The notes beneath the pieces are model-generated. The model did not search any database, was not told the origin of the DNA, and saw nothing but the letters and a program-made list of their open reading frames with translations. Below are positions 1-8,686 of a stretch of 64,000 bases of DNA, in pieces. How positions within the stretch are numbered: the first letter of the stretch is position 1; every line of letters begins with the position of its first letter. The translations under genes were made by a program, and so were the position numbers. Location: assembly GCA_002409745.1 (NCBI GenBank), contig DHOU01000005.1:41973-105972 (forward strand). The letters are read 5' to 3'. The DNA is from Bacteroidales bacterium UBA5382. GTDB taxonomy: Bacteria > Bacteroidota > Bacteroidia > Bacteroidales > Dysgonomonadaceae.

Positions 1-395
1 TCTACCGTTGTAATAGCTCCTACGATAGATACTTTCTTTTGTGAAGATAAACCGGTAACCACCACCTCTTCGAGTTCTTCCGTGTCTTCTTTCAGAATGA
101 TCTTCACGTCTTTTTCACTTTTTGAAAAAGCCATTTCAACTGGTTTCATCCCTATCATTTTGAAAACAATTATTTCAGCTGAAGCCGTTTGTATTTCAAA
201 TCGCCCGTCGATATCAGAAGCGACACCTTCGCCGGGCCATTTTTTAAGATAGACACCCACCCCTACGAGAGGTTCATTATTTTCGTCGGTCACAATACCG
301 GAAACGGTCAAATTCCGTTGGGTAATAGTCTGTCCATGAATTGAAACGGAAAAAGCACCTATCATTATTGCAAATAACCAAATTATTTTCTTCAT
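1..395 (-). CDS. SusC-type TonB-dependent receptor, N-terminal part (runs off the window)
   Basis: Reading leftward from an ATG at 393-395, the first 131 codons of an outer-membrane nutrient receptor are present; the rest lies outside the window. The product opens with a signal peptide (MKKIIWLFAIMIGAFS...), followed by a carboxypeptidase-regulatory-like domain (ITQRNLTVSGIVTDENNEPL) and the start of the TonB box and plug region (EELEEVVVTGLSSQ). This domain order is standard for SusC/RagA proteins, which import oligosaccharides or peptides with a SusD lipoprotein. There is no STN domain, so this receptor should not signal to a FecR. It starts 14 bp after the lipoprotein gene at 410-1882 and is probably cotranscribed with it. 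Family assignment is firm; the substrate cannot be told. Confidence 0.88.
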   Translation of the reverse strand, partial: MKKIIWLFAIMIGAFSVSIHGQTITQRNLTVSGIVTDENNEPLVGVGVYLKKWPGEGVASDIDGRFEIQTASAEIIVFKMIGMKPVEMAFSKSEKDVKIILKEDTEELEEVVVTGLSSQKKVSIVGAITTV

Positions 396-409
396 ATTTG
401 TCATTAAGT

Positions 410-1882
410 TTATTCAATTGAAAGTTTACGGATTACTTTATTATTCGTGTCCGCGACATAGACTATGGATCCGTCGCTGCTAACCGCGACTCCGCAAGGA
501 GCATTGAATTTGGCTATTTCCGGGCCCCCGTCTTTAAAACCACGGTTACCGGGCAGGCCGATAGCCGTATTGACCGTCGCTTTATCTTTCGGAACGGTCG
601 TATCGATCACACGAATGCAATGATTATCCGCATCGGTAATATAGAGTTTTCCATCGGCTGTAAAACAAATTTGCCTCGGCGAATTAAATTTCGCATTTAG
701 CAATAACCCATCTTCCCATCCTCTCCCGTTGGAAGGTCCTTCGACAATGGCTTTTCCGGCATAAAATTCGCCTTTGTAAGTCGTTTTATCCACATTATCG
801 AGTTTGGAAACATCCACTCTACTTATCATATTGTAACCCTCTTGGCAGATATACAATATATTAGGATCTATCGGAGAAAAGATACAAAAGCAGTTACTGC
901 CATTCTCTCCCCGCCCATTGGGGAAATCCGGTATGACTTTATCCAACAAGGATTCTACGCGGCGCGTAGCCGGGTTAAAACGGATCAACTGTCCCCTCCA
1001 CATCACGGTATACACCATATTGTCATTTTGATTTACGACAAAAGAGTATTTCCAATTATTATCGATGATGTTTTTTGTTTCATCATCGGTAATTACAGAA
1101 CGGCGGCGGGGAGCATAGCTCAAACTTTTATGCATCGAATAAAAATATAACCCTTCATCTTCAGGCAAATATATCGCTTCACTCCCTTTTTCCCCCGAGA
1201 AAGCAGGAGCGTTTGCGCCCGAATTAGTTCCATATTTTAATACTGTAACCGATTGATTTTTTGTATCGGCCATAACAATATTTCCTGCAACATTCTCTCC
1301 TTTATCATTTTTGGCGGATTGCGATGCCCAGCCCCCGAAGGCCCTTTCCGCAATAAAGATGTTGTCTTCGTTATCCAAGGCGATAAAAGCCGGAGCGGAA
1401 AGGGTTGCGGAAGAAAAATCCCCCGACATCGTCCGCACATTGCTATTGTCCGGTTCCGGTTTGCCGACTATTGTGGTAACAGTTGTTTGAGTTTTATAAA
1501 AGAAATGATCATCAGCTTGAGATGAAACGATCTTACCGTCTTTTAAAGTACGCTCCACAATAATATTCATTTTTCTTAGATAAGTCAATTTCGGCACAAA
1601 TGCATAAATTTTAGAGCCATTTGAACTGACTAACCCTGCAGGATGTTTTACCCCCAGCGTATCTTCAAAGTACACTTTCATCCCCGTAGTATCCGACCCG
1701 AAATTATTCCCCTCAATAATGATCGGCATGGCAATTCCACCCGAATCAGGGTAAAAACTGCCTACTTCAATTGGTTTTAAAGGGTCGAACTCTTCTCCTG
1801 CTGTAGATTTATCATCACCACAGGACGATAACAACCACAAGGAAAAAAGTACAAACATAATTGAAACAATAATCTTTTTCAT
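410..1882 (-). CDS. IPT/TIG and NHL-repeat surface lipoprotein
   Basis: The 490-residue product has a lipoprotein signal peptide with lipobox LLSSC near residue 21. An IPT/TIG immunoglobulin-like domain follows (about 37-110, VGSFYPDSGG...). The C-terminal two thirds is an NHL-repeat beta-propeller: related blades occur at about 160-180, 400-430 and 455-490 (FNSPRQICFTADGKLYITD; FNAPCGVAVSSDG). IPT-NHL lipoproteins are common next to SusC/SusD pairs in Bacteroidales, where they are thought to sit on the cell surface and help bind glycan or peptide ligands. This gene lies directly upstream of the SusC gene at the left edge, 14 bp apart and on the same strand, so it is probably an early gene of that operon. 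The ligand is unknown; no catalytic motif is seen. Confidence 0.85.
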   Translation of the reverse strand: MKKIIVSIMFVLFSLWLLSSCGDDKSTAGEEFDPLKPIEVGSFYPDSGGIAMPIIIEGNNFGSDTTGMKVYFEDTLGVKHPAGLVSSNGSKIYAFVPKLTYLRKMNIIVERTLKDGKIVSSQADDHFFYKTQTTVTTIVGKPEPDNSNVRTMSGDFSSATLSAPAFIALDNEDNIFIAERAFGGWASQSAKNDKGENVAGNIVMADTKNQSVTVLKYGTNSGANAPAFSGEKGSEAIYLPEDEGLYFYSMHKSLSYAPRRRSVITDDETKNIIDNNWKYSFVVNQNDNMVYTVMWRGQLIRFNPATRRVESLLDKVIPDFPNGRGENGSNCFCIFSPIDPNILYICQEGYNMISRVDVSKLDNVDKTTYKGEFYAGKAIVEGPSNGRGWEDGLLLNAKFNSPRQICFTADGKLYITDADNHCIRVIDTTVPKDKATVNTAIGLPGNRGFKDGGPEIAKFNAPCGVAVSSDGSIVYVADTNNKVIRKLSIE

Positions 1883-1964
1883 TTCTTATCGATTTATAAT
1901 TAATTAAATTCTCCACATTTATTTAAAATGGTTTATACCAATGCGTGAACAGGCGAGTTCGCCC

Positions 1965-2663
1965 TTACGCCCCCGGTTTTTCTTCCTTGTCTTCATCCGA
2001 GCGGGTCTTGAATTCTTTGATCAACTGTTGCAATTGATCATACAGGCCCTTCCATTCCGCTTGGTTGCGCATGGCCGATACCAACGCCAGAATATTATAC
2101 AGCGATTCCTGTAATTCTTTCCGTAATATAGTGGCCGATCCGCTTTGACGCAACTGCGTATTTTCACCGGTCTGTGTTCCCGCCAGCGTTTCAAAATTAT
2201 CCTGTGCTGTTTTCATGGCGGCCAGTTCATCCGTCAGCCCCAACCGGGTAATGCGTGCCAGATTTTCTTCCATCGACAATTTCTCCGCCAGTTTGCGCAT
2301 CATCGTGTTCTGATCGGCATATTTCCGACCTTCCATATCGCCCACTTCATCCAATACTTCCAGTAAGGCACGGGCATCGTCGCTCTTGGACGATCCGAAC
2401 CGCAGGAAACCTTTCAGTAACCGCCTGAATCCACGGTAAGCATTATCCCGCTTCAAATCGAGCGTTTCCACGTCATCACCCAGGCCGCTATACACTTTTT
2501 TCACCACCACTTGTTGATAAATGGCATTTTTTTCTTCCAGATCAGCTAATAAAGGATGGTCTTTCAGGATAGTTTCAACCAATGCTTTCAATAATAAAAG
2601 CACGCGCACGGCGAAATCGCCCAGTGCCTTTGTCGATAATTTTGTAAGTGAAATCTTTAACAT
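1965..2663 (-). CDS. DUF6261-like helical protein, function unknown
   Basis: The 232-residue product starts at the ATG at 2661-2663 (MLKISLTKLSTKAL). A longer open frame runs upstream into the repeat array and is not used here. The protein is almost entirely alpha-helical by composition, has no signal peptide or membrane segment, and ends in a highly charged tail (EFKTRSDEDKEEKPGA). The central LDLKRDNAYRGFRRLLKG segment resembles the signature of the DUF6261 family of Bacteroidota, whose function is not known; this assignment is from memory of the family and is tentative. The gene stands alone, with the 42-bp repeat array beginning 44 bp upstream of its start. The gene near 62.8 kb has a similar layout: small, helical, charged tail, array just upstream. 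Confidence 0.68.
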   Translation of the reverse strand: MLKISLTKLSTKALGDFAVRVLLLLKALVETILKDHPLLADLEEKNAIYQQVVVKKVYSGLGDDVETLDLKRDNAYRGFRRLLKGFLRFGSSKSDDARALLEVLDEVGDMEGRKYADQNTMMRKLAEKLSMEENLARITRLGLTDELAAMKTAQDNFETLAGTQTGENTQLRQSGSATILRKELQESLYNILALVSAMRNQAEWKGLYDQLQQLIKEFKTRSDEDKEEKPGA

Positions 2664-2706
2664 GACATTCTCTTTTAATTCTGTAAATGTTTTTCGTTTG
2701 TAATGT

Positions 2707-3000
2707 GAATAAATGTATCTCTTCGATGTCCGGCGATAGTCATCCATGGATTCCAAAATAATCGTTGTCGATTGGCGTTTATGAGACAGCAATTCCAGAG
2801 GCACAAAAGACGTGCGACAACTGTTTTCCCAAAGTTCCGGGATAATGTTTGCCGTCCGGCGTTAATGCCTTTAAAGTTTAAGGAACATGAAAGAAGCGCA
2901 GCCATAGTCTCTCCTGAATTCAGGGATGACAAAAGAAGTACAGCGACAGTTATCATGGAATTCAGGGATAATCGCTGCCACACGTCGTTATTTCTATTTA
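2707..3000. repeat. Degenerate tandem repeat, 7 units of 42 bp
   Basis: Seven consecutive units of exactly 42 bp start at 2707, 2749, 2791, 2833, 2875, 2917 and 2959. Each opens with a variant of AATTCAGGGAT (for example AGTTCCGGGAT, AATTCCAGAGG). Two sub-types can be told apart by their middles: one with GATAATCGTTGYC-like sequence (2749, 2833, 2959) and one with ACAAAAGAAGTACAGCGAC-like sequence (2707, 2791, 2875, 2917). Because 42 is a multiple of three, frames stay open across the array on both strands, producing 14-residue pseudo-repeats that are probably not translated. The array lies upstream of the DUF6261-like gene. Confidence 0.85.
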
Positions 3001-3497
3001 AAAATAAGAAATATAGATGGTTGATTAAAAAATAAGTTGGAAAAAACCTGCAATTGGAAACTTGCAGCAAGAGGACAATAAAAGAATTACGGAGAAATAC
3101 TATGTTAAAGGATGTAAAATACCCCCCCCCCCGTTATTTTAACTTTCGTTAACCGGGTCAACGAATGGGGGTGAGATAGTATTATGTCCGTTTTTTGAAT
3201 CATTCTTTTAATGGCAATAAAAATACCTTATCAAAAACATCTTTAAAAATGAAAGTCGGTATTCGTGATGAAATAAACTTCATTAATTACTCAAGTTGTT
3301 TCAACAATTTTTCCCGGTTTTCTGATTTAACTTTGCAAAAGTATGGGAACTTCCGCAAGTAAAGACTACACTTTTTGATATTAGAACTAACATTCTTGAT
3401 ATTTAACATTAGAATAAAGACGAAAGGTAAAATAGCAATGTTGCCAACGCTTCCTTTATAGTGGTTTTACAGGATAAAGGAATTCCACCAGCTTTTT
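3001..3497. other. Intergenic gap with a poly-C tract
   Basis: No credible gene is seen in these roughly 500 bases. An uninterrupted run of 11 C lies at 3122-3132. On the minus strand a TACTTTTGC box (3336-3344) fits a Bacteroidota -7 element but lacks a good -33 box; a transcript from it would pass through the poly-C tract and the 42-bp array before reaching the DUF6261-like gene. Confidence 0.5.
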
Positions 3498-3530
3498 ACC
3501 CGCCAAACGGCATAAAACCGTTAGGCGGGT
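3498..3530 (-). terminator. Strong hairpin after prfC
   Basis: A long inverted repeat (ACCCGCC...GGCGGGT with AACGG/CCGTT continuing the stem around a 7-base loop) begins 8 bp past the prfC stop. It is not followed by a U-tract in the prfC direction, so it may protect the mRNA 3' end rather than terminate intrinsically. Confidence 0.55.
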
Positions 3531-3537
3531 GAGAAAC

Positions 3538-5112
3538 TCAATATTCGGAACTGAAATGGAAACGAATATTTTTAAAATCTTGCTGCGCCATCATCAATAT
3601 ATAATTCGATTCGGCAAGAAAAACATCCCTCCCCTGCTTGTCATAAGCCATATACTGATACTTTCGTTTCTTGAAATCGGCCAGTTGGGCGGCATCATCG
3701 CTCTCAATCCAACAGGCTTTATAAAGATGTATCGGCTCCCAACGGCATAGGGCGCCATACTCATGCAAGAGACGGTATTGGATGACTTCGAATTGCAATT
3801 GGCCGACGGTTCCGATAATTTTCCGTCCGCTGAACTGATTGGTAAATAACTGCGCAACCCCTTCGTCCATCAATTGTTCGACACCTTTTTGCAATTGTTT
3901 GGCCTTCATCGGATCGGCATTCTCGATATACTTGAACATTTCGGGTGAAAAGCTCGGTAAGCCTTTGAAATGAATTTCTTCGCCCGATGTAAGCGTGTCG
4001 CCGATCTTGAAGTTTCCATTATCGGGCAAACCCACAATATCACCGGCAAAAGCTTCGTCCAGCACTTCTTTTTTCTGCGCCATAAAAGCCGTCGGAGAAG
4101 AGAACTTCATCATGCGGTTCATCCGGATATGTTTATAATTCACATTCCGTTCGAACTTCCCCGAACAAATCTTCACAAAGGCAATACACGACCGATGATT
4201 CGGATCCATATTGGCGTGAATCTTAAACACAAATCCCGAAAAAGGCTGTTCGTACGGGTCTATGATGCGTTCTTCCGCCTGTACGGGACGGGGCGAAGGA
4301 GCAATTTCCACAAAACAATCGAGCAATTCCTTCACGCCGAAATTATTCAATGCCGAACCGAAGAAAACAGGCGCTAGTCTGGCATCGAGGTATTCCTGCC
4401 TGTCGAACGGAGGATAGACTTCGGTAATCAATTCGACATCACCACGCAATTTTGCGGATAAACTCTCTCCGATATGTTTTTCCAGCTCCGGCGACTGAAT
4501 ATCGACCGATACCGACTTCGTGACCGTTTGCCTTCCCGGCTGATACAAGTCGAGACCGTTACGATATAAGTTATACACGCCCTTAAAACGCTCCCCCATA
4601 TCGATAGGAAACGACAGCGGACGTACGGCAATCTGTAATTCGCTTTCCAGTTCATCCAATATATCGAACGGATCTTTTCCCTCACGGTCTAACTTATTCA
4701 CGAAGATCATCACCGGTGTTTTCCGCATGCGGCACACCTCCATCAGTTTGCGCGTCTGCGTTTCCACACCCTTTGCAATGTCGACGACAATAATCACACT
4801 ATCGACCGCCGTGAGCGTACGATACGTATCCTCCGCAAAATCCTGGTGACCCGGCGTATCAAGAATGTTTATTTTATACTCTTCGTAATCGAACCCCATA
4901 ACGGAGGTTGCAACCGATATTCCGCGTTGCTTTTCAATCTCCATCCAGTCAGAGGTCGCCGTTTTCTTTATTTTATTCGATTTAACGGCTCCCGCGACGT
5001 GAATAGCGCCTCCAAAGAGCAATAATTTTTCCGTCAGGGTCGTTTTTCCCGCATCGGGATGGCTGATAATGGCGAACGTTCGCCTGCGTTGTATTTCTTC
5101 TTTTAATGTCAT
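3538..5112 (-). CDS. prfC: Peptide chain release factor 3
   Basis: The 524-residue protein is a full-length RF3, the translational GTPase that removes RF1/RF2 from the ribosome after peptide release. The G1 loop (SHPDAGKTTLTEKL, about residues 17-30), G3 (DTPGHQDF) and G4 (NKLD) motifs are all present. The family hallmark TSDWMEIEKQRGISVATSVM lies in the switch region. Domains II and III follow, with a normal C-terminus. The gene is last in a minus-strand row after DUF4924, rmlD and a GT90 gene, with a 56-bp gap to the last of these, and ends in a strong hairpin. Identification is secure. Confidence 0.96.
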   Translation of the reverse strand: MTLKEEIQRRRTFAIISHPDAGKTTLTEKLLLFGGAIHVAGAVKSNKIKKTATSDWMEIEKQRGISVATSVMGFDYEEYKINILDTPGHQDFAEDTYRTLTAVDSVIIVVDIAKGVETQTRKLMEVCRMRKTPVMIFVNKLDREGKDPFDILDELESELQIAVRPLSFPIDMGERFKGVYNLYRNGLDLYQPGRQTVTKSVSVDIQSPELEKHIGESLSAKLRGDVELITEVYPPFDRQEYLDARLAPVFFGSALNNFGVKELLDCFVEIAPSPRPVQAEERIIDPYEQPFSGFVFKIHANMDPNHRSCIAFVKICSGKFERNVNYKHIRMNRMMKFSSPTAFMAQKKEVLDEAFAGDIVGLPDNGNFKIGDTLTSGEEIHFKGLPSFSPEMFKYIENADPMKAKQLQKGVEQLMDEGVAQLFTNQFSGRKIIGTVGQLQFEVIQYRLLHEYGALCRWEPIHLYKACWIESDDAAQLADFKKRKYQYMAYDKQGRDVFLAESNYILMMAQQDFKNIRFHFSSEY

Positions 5113-5168
5113 ATATAAAAAACAGGATAAGCTGCTTCTGATTTCTTTATTGAATAAATAATCTTGTA

Positions 5169-6104
5169 TTACGTTTGCGAAGCGAAGTATTTCCGGAGAA
5201 CGAATAACGATAATAAATCTTCTTTCTCCTTATGACGGAATTGCGCGACAAAACGATGTGCATTTTCGGTTATTTCCTTCGCTTCTTTGGGATGAGAAAT
5301 ATAATATTCCAACACCTCTTCGAGATCGGAATAATCATCGGCTATTTCCACATAATGCTCTCCCCCCTTTAATGTCCCTTCCATAAACCACGTTTCGATG
5401 GTCGGCTTCGGCAATACTGCCAGCGAATTGGAAGACATCACCCATTTCAGGTTGGTCGCGACATCGTAGCCCTGAAGGCTCAGAATAAATTTGTAATCCA
5501 GATGATCCTTAATCGGGATCTTCGGTTTAAGCCATTCTTTGTGTTGGCCGTTATCGTTTATTTTACCCAAATCGCACATCGGATGGGAATAATAGCGTTC
5601 GAAAAACCGAATGCGATGCTCTTGGGAAATAGCTCCCCGTCCGATCAACCGGTCTTTCTTTTCATGTAACGGTTTATCGCCCTCGACAAAAACAAAATGC
5701 CGCGCTTTGTCCAATTTCAGCAATACACTGTTCCGGTTATCGCCCTCAACCGGCCTGCTCTTGACAATACTCGGCACTGCGGGAATATACGCAACGTCAC
5801 CAAATTCATAATTGATGAACAGGTCGTGGTGAAAATGCTTCGCATATTGATACGTATCGAAATAATAGGCTTTGGGACTTACGGGATGCCTCAAATCCTT
5901 TATCCTGTTGCCTGAAAATTCGAAAGGCTCTTTGCCGGTGAGTTTATTGTAATAATTCAGCCTCGAATCGATCTCCTTTTTGTCCTCCGCCGTCATTTTC
6001 TTTTCGAGGCGGCGGATCAACGTTTCGGCATCCGACCTGAAAAACGGCGATGAGAAACCCCGAATATAGTATACGAACTTATTCTGTTTTATTACTCTTG
6101 TCAT
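5169..6104 (-). CDS. Glycosyltransferase family 90 (LPS-modifying type)
   Basis: The 311-residue protein matches the GT90/CAP10 family, which adds sugars such as xylose or glucose to surface glycans. The C-terminal half carries the family's recognisable stretch: KFILSLQGYDVATNLKWVMS, then a conserved glutamate region (PTIETWFMEGTLKGGEHYVE) and the DYSDLEEVLEYYISHP segment. There is no signal peptide or membrane segment, so it should act in the cytoplasm on a nucleotide-sugar donor. It starts 14 bp after rmlD, a deoxysugar gene, which fits a role in lipopolysaccharide or capsule assembly. Family call is confident; donor and acceptor are unknown. Confidence 0.85.
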   Translation of the reverse strand: MTRVIKQNKFVYYIRGFSSPFFRSDAETLIRRLEKKMTAEDKKEIDSRLNYYNKLTGKEPFEFSGNRIKDLRHPVSPKAYYFDTYQYAKHFHHDLFINYEFGDVAYIPAVPSIVKSRPVEGDNRNSVLLKLDKARHFVFVEGDKPLHEKKDRLIGRGAISQEHRIRFFERYYSHPMCDLGKINDNGQHKEWLKPKIPIKDHLDYKFILSLQGYDVATNLKWVMSSNSLAVLPKPTIETWFMEGTLKGGEHYVEIADDYSDLEEVLEYYISHPKEAKEITENAHRFVAQFRHKEKEDLLSLFVLRKYFASQT

Positions 6105-6118
6105 CTCCTAAAACAGAT

Positions 6119-7084
6119 TTATTCAGGCTGATTTGCCAAATTTTTCAAGCACCTCGCCAAAGAATCTTCCCATTGCGGAATAACAACCTGAAAAGCCGAT
6201 TTTATCTTCGACTTATCCAACACGCTGTAAGCGGGACGAGAGGCCTCGGTTTTATATTCGGCGGTGGTAACGGGATGGATTACGCAAGAGGTGTTGCCGG
6301 ATAATTCTTTTATTTTCGCGGCAAAGCCATACCACGTGGTTTCTCCGCTATTGGAGAAATGATATAACCCCGGCTTCCATTCCTTCTCTTCGGAGAACTG
6401 CAAGACATGCACGATCATCTCCGCCAAATCGCCTGCATAAGTGGGGGTTCCCCGCTGATCATCGACGACCTGTAACTCGTCACGTTCGTTCATCAACCGG
6501 AGCATCGTTTTCACAAAGTTCGAGCCGTATTCCGAATAAAGCCAGGAGGTACGCAATGTGATCCAATCGGGAGTCGTTTGCTTCAAGATATTCTCCCCGG
6601 CCAACTTGGTTCTGCCATATACCGACAAAGGCTGCGGATGATCCGTTTCCTTGTAAGGCATCGCGGCCAGGCCGTCGAAGACATAATCGGTAGAAATATG
6701 AATGATGCGGAGAGGATGGCGTTTAGCCGCCTTTGCCAGATTCTCCACACCCGTACAGTTTATTTCATACGCTTTATCCGGGTCGGTTTCGGCTTTTTCC
6801 ACCGCCGTATACGCCGCACAATTAATCACATATTCCACGCCATGTTGCAGCACGAAATCGATCACTTGCCCTTCATTCAGAATATCCAGCGTATCGATAT
6901 CCGAAAAAATGAAACGGAAGGGCACATTCATCCGTTTGGTTAACGCCTTCAACTCGCTTCCCAATTGCCCGTTTGCCCCGGTGACCAGTACATTTTTCTG
7001 TATCAAACCGTAGTAAAACTCCTTCTTTTGTGTAACCGTTTCGGTTCCCCCTAATATTTTAACCGTTCCTGTAAAAATAGCCAT
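6119..7084 (-). CDS. rmlD: dTDP-4-dehydrorhamnose reductase
   Basis: This short-chain-dehydrogenase-like enzyme makes dTDP-L-rhamnose from dTDP-4-keto-L-rhamnose using NAD(P)H. It has the Rossmann glycine motif (VTGANGQLGSEL) and the catalytic YGRTK. It also has the AAYTAVEKAETD and RGTPTYAGDLAEMI segments typical of RmlD. From the ATG at 7084 the protein is 321 residues with an unusual 27-residue N-terminal extension; a TTG at 7004-7006 with AAGGAG about 12 bases upstream would give a start much closer to the family norm, so the true start may be there. It lies between DUF4924 and the GT90 gene and probably feeds rhamnose to surface glycans. No rmlABC genes are nearby. Confidence 0.93.
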   Translation of the reverse strand: MAIFTGTVKILGGTETVTQKKEFYYGLIQKNVLVTGANGQLGSELKALTKRMNVPFRFIFSDIDTLDILNEGQVIDFVLQHGVEYVINCAAYTAVEKAETDPDKAYEINCTGVENLAKAAKRHPLRIIHISTDYVFDGLAAMPYKETDHPQPLSVYGRTKLAGENILKQTTPDWITLRTSWLYSEYGSNFVKTMLRLMNERDELQVVDDQRGTPTYAGDLAEMIVHVLQFSEEKEWKPGLYHFSNSGETTWYGFAAKIKELSGNTSCVIHPVTTAEYKTEASRPAYSVLDKSKIKSAFQVVIPQWEDSLARCLKNLANQPE

Positions 7085-7111
7085 ACCAATATCCGTTAAA
7101 AAATTTGTTTA

Positions 7112-7648
7112 TCATTCCGGCTCGAGATCCCGTATTTTATATTTCTGCGATAACAAAGCGAGCAGGTGAGAAATTTGTTTTGTCGCGGTTTCCGTTTCTT
7201 TCGAAATCTCTTTCTTTTGTAATTTCAATAACAGATAGCCATACAACGCCGTAAAACAGGCTTCCAACTCGCTGACATCCTGATGCCCTGATTTGGAACG
7301 GAACTCTACGATAGCCGGCAACGCCTTATAAAAGGCTTCGATATACTGCGATTCGCGGGCATCTTTTAATAAAGACCGGTGCAAATCCGTCAGGTCGAGC
7401 AGCAGATTCTTGTTAATCTGCAAATGCCCCTGCTGTTGAATCCCTTCGGACTTCATCATCAGCAGGAGTCCTTCATACCATTCCCGCACTTCTTTTTTCT
7501 GTTCCTCCGAATAGCCCGCAGGAGCGATCAACGCCTGCTCTACCAGATGGATATCTAAACGGCAAGAGCGTAATATATCCTCCAGTTGCCACATATATAA
7601 AAGATATTCGGCAATATTCTCTTGCTTTTTCTGACGTGCTATAAACAT
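7112..7648 (-). CDS. DUF4924 family protein
   Basis: The ATG at 7646-7648 (MFIARQKKQENIAEYLLYMW) is preceded by AGGAG at the right distance, so it is preferred over a longer upstream frame; the product has 178 residues. The sequence matches the Bacteroidota family DUF4924: an N-terminal QEDI/QLED helix pair and alternating charged helices through to IRDLEPE at the end. It is predicted soluble and helical, with no known function. It is the first gene of a minus-strand row leading to rmlD (27 bp away), the GT90 gene and prfC, and its upstream region is shared with the divergent MBL-fold gene. Confidence 0.82.
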   Translation of the reverse strand: MFIARQKKQENIAEYLLYMWQLEDILRSCRLDIHLVEQALIAPAGYSEEQKKEVREWYEGLLLMMKSEGIQQQGHLQINKNLLLDLTDLHRSLLKDARESQYIEAFYKALPAIVEFRSKSGHQDVSELEACFTALYGYLLLKLQKKEISKETETATKQISHLLALLSQKYKIRDLEPE

Positions 7649-7762
7649 TTTTCTCCTATTGCTCTCGTAAAATGTATCCTTGCCCGAATACCGGCAGGAA
7701 ATCCGCATCGATTTGCAGGATATAAACGGTAAATTTGTAAATTTGTGCAAAAATACGAATTT

Positions 7763-8545
7763 ATGCTCAACTATCACATTCTAGAGACCGGATATTTTCT
7801 TGCCGACGGCGGCGTGATGTTCGGTCCCGTGCCCAAAAGATACTGGTCGGCGAAATATCCGTGCGACGAAAAGAACATGTGCGTGCTGTCGATGCGTTGC
7901 GTTTTCATTGAAACGGAAAACAGGAAAATATTAGTGGACTCCGGCGCGGGGGATAAGCATTTTCCCAAACTAAAATATTACGGGTTGCACAAGATGAAAG
8001 ACATCCGCGAGGAAATACGCCACATCGGATATGCGCCGCACGAAGTGACGGATGTCATTTTCACTCATTTGCATTTCGACCATTGCGGCGGCGGAACGGT
8101 CTTCGACGAAGCGTACGAAACGGTGCCCGCTTTTCCGAACGCCACCTATTGGGTGAGCCGCAAACAATGGGACAATTACCGGAACCCCTCCCCTTTCGAG
8201 GCGGGCGCTTTCTTCGCCGATAATATCGAGCCGGTGTACGAATCGGGACAATTACATTTCGTCGAAGAGGATACGGAACTTTTTCCTTCTTTTGATCTAA
8301 AACTTTATGACGGCCACACTCCCGGACAGATCGCGGTCTTTTTCGAAACGGAAACGGAGAAACTGGCTTTTCCGGGCGATGTGGTGCCGACCTCGCTGAA
8401 CCGGTCGTTGAGTTGGTTGTCGGCTTTCGACAATCATGCCGCATTGGCTTACGATGAAAAGAAACGCTTTCTCGACCTGGCGCGGAAAGATAGCCGCGCG
8501 CTGATTTTCTTTCACGACGCCTTTACGCCTACCGGAAAGGCATGA
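7763..8545 (+). CDS. MBL-fold metallo-hydrolase
   Basis: The protein, about 260 residues from the ATG at 7763, is a metallo-beta-lactamase-fold hydrolase. The zinc ligands are visible: THLHFDHCGGG (about residues 95-105), a later histidine in LYDGHTPGQIAVF, the bridging aspartate in AFPGDVVPTS, and a final histidine in FFHDAF. The arrangement resembles quorum-quenching lactonases and other single-domain MBL hydrolases, but the substrate cannot be predicted. A GTG start six codons upstream is possible but has no support. It is a single gene, divergent from DUF4924, and a 7-bp repeat array begins 7 bp after its stop codon. Confidence 0.86.
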   Translation: MLNYHILETGYFLADGGVMFGPVPKRYWSAKYPCDEKNMCVLSMRCVFIETENRKILVDSGAGDKHFPKLKYYGLHKMKDIREEIRHIGYAPHEVTDVIFTHLHFDHCGGGTVFDEAYETVPAFPNATYWVSRKQWDNYRNPSPFEAGAFFADNIEPVYESGQLHFVEEDTELFPSFDLKLYDGHTPGQIAVFFETETEKLAFPGDVVPTSLNRSLSWLSAFDNHAALAYDEKKRFLDLARKDSRALIFFHDAFTPTGKA

Positions 8546-8552
8546 GCCAGAT

Positions 8553-8629
8553 CGCCGGTCTCCGGTCTCCGGTCGCCAGTCTCCAGTCGTCGGTCACCAG
8601 TCGCCGGTCGCCGGTCATCAACTCATCAG
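8553..8629. repeat. Degenerate 7-bp tandem repeat, 11 units
   Basis: Eleven heptamers in exact register follow the MBL gene stop: nine variants of CKCCGGT/CKCCAGT (CGCCGGT, CTCCGGT twice, CGCCAGT, CTCCAGT and so on), then CATCAAC and TCATCAG. The array lies 57 bp upstream of the ECF sigma start and inside any leader or promoter region of that operon. Confidence 0.85.
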
Positions 8630-8686
8630 CGCATTATTTTTTCTCTCTCCGATGATACGTTTTCCCTGTCTTCATCGTCGGATTAA

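Noticed and set aside
2675..3070. A minus-strand frame of 131 codons over the first 42-bp array, and an N-terminal extension of the DUF6261-like gene
   Set aside because: The frame is carried by the repeats; the DUF6261-like homology begins at the internal ATG at 2663.
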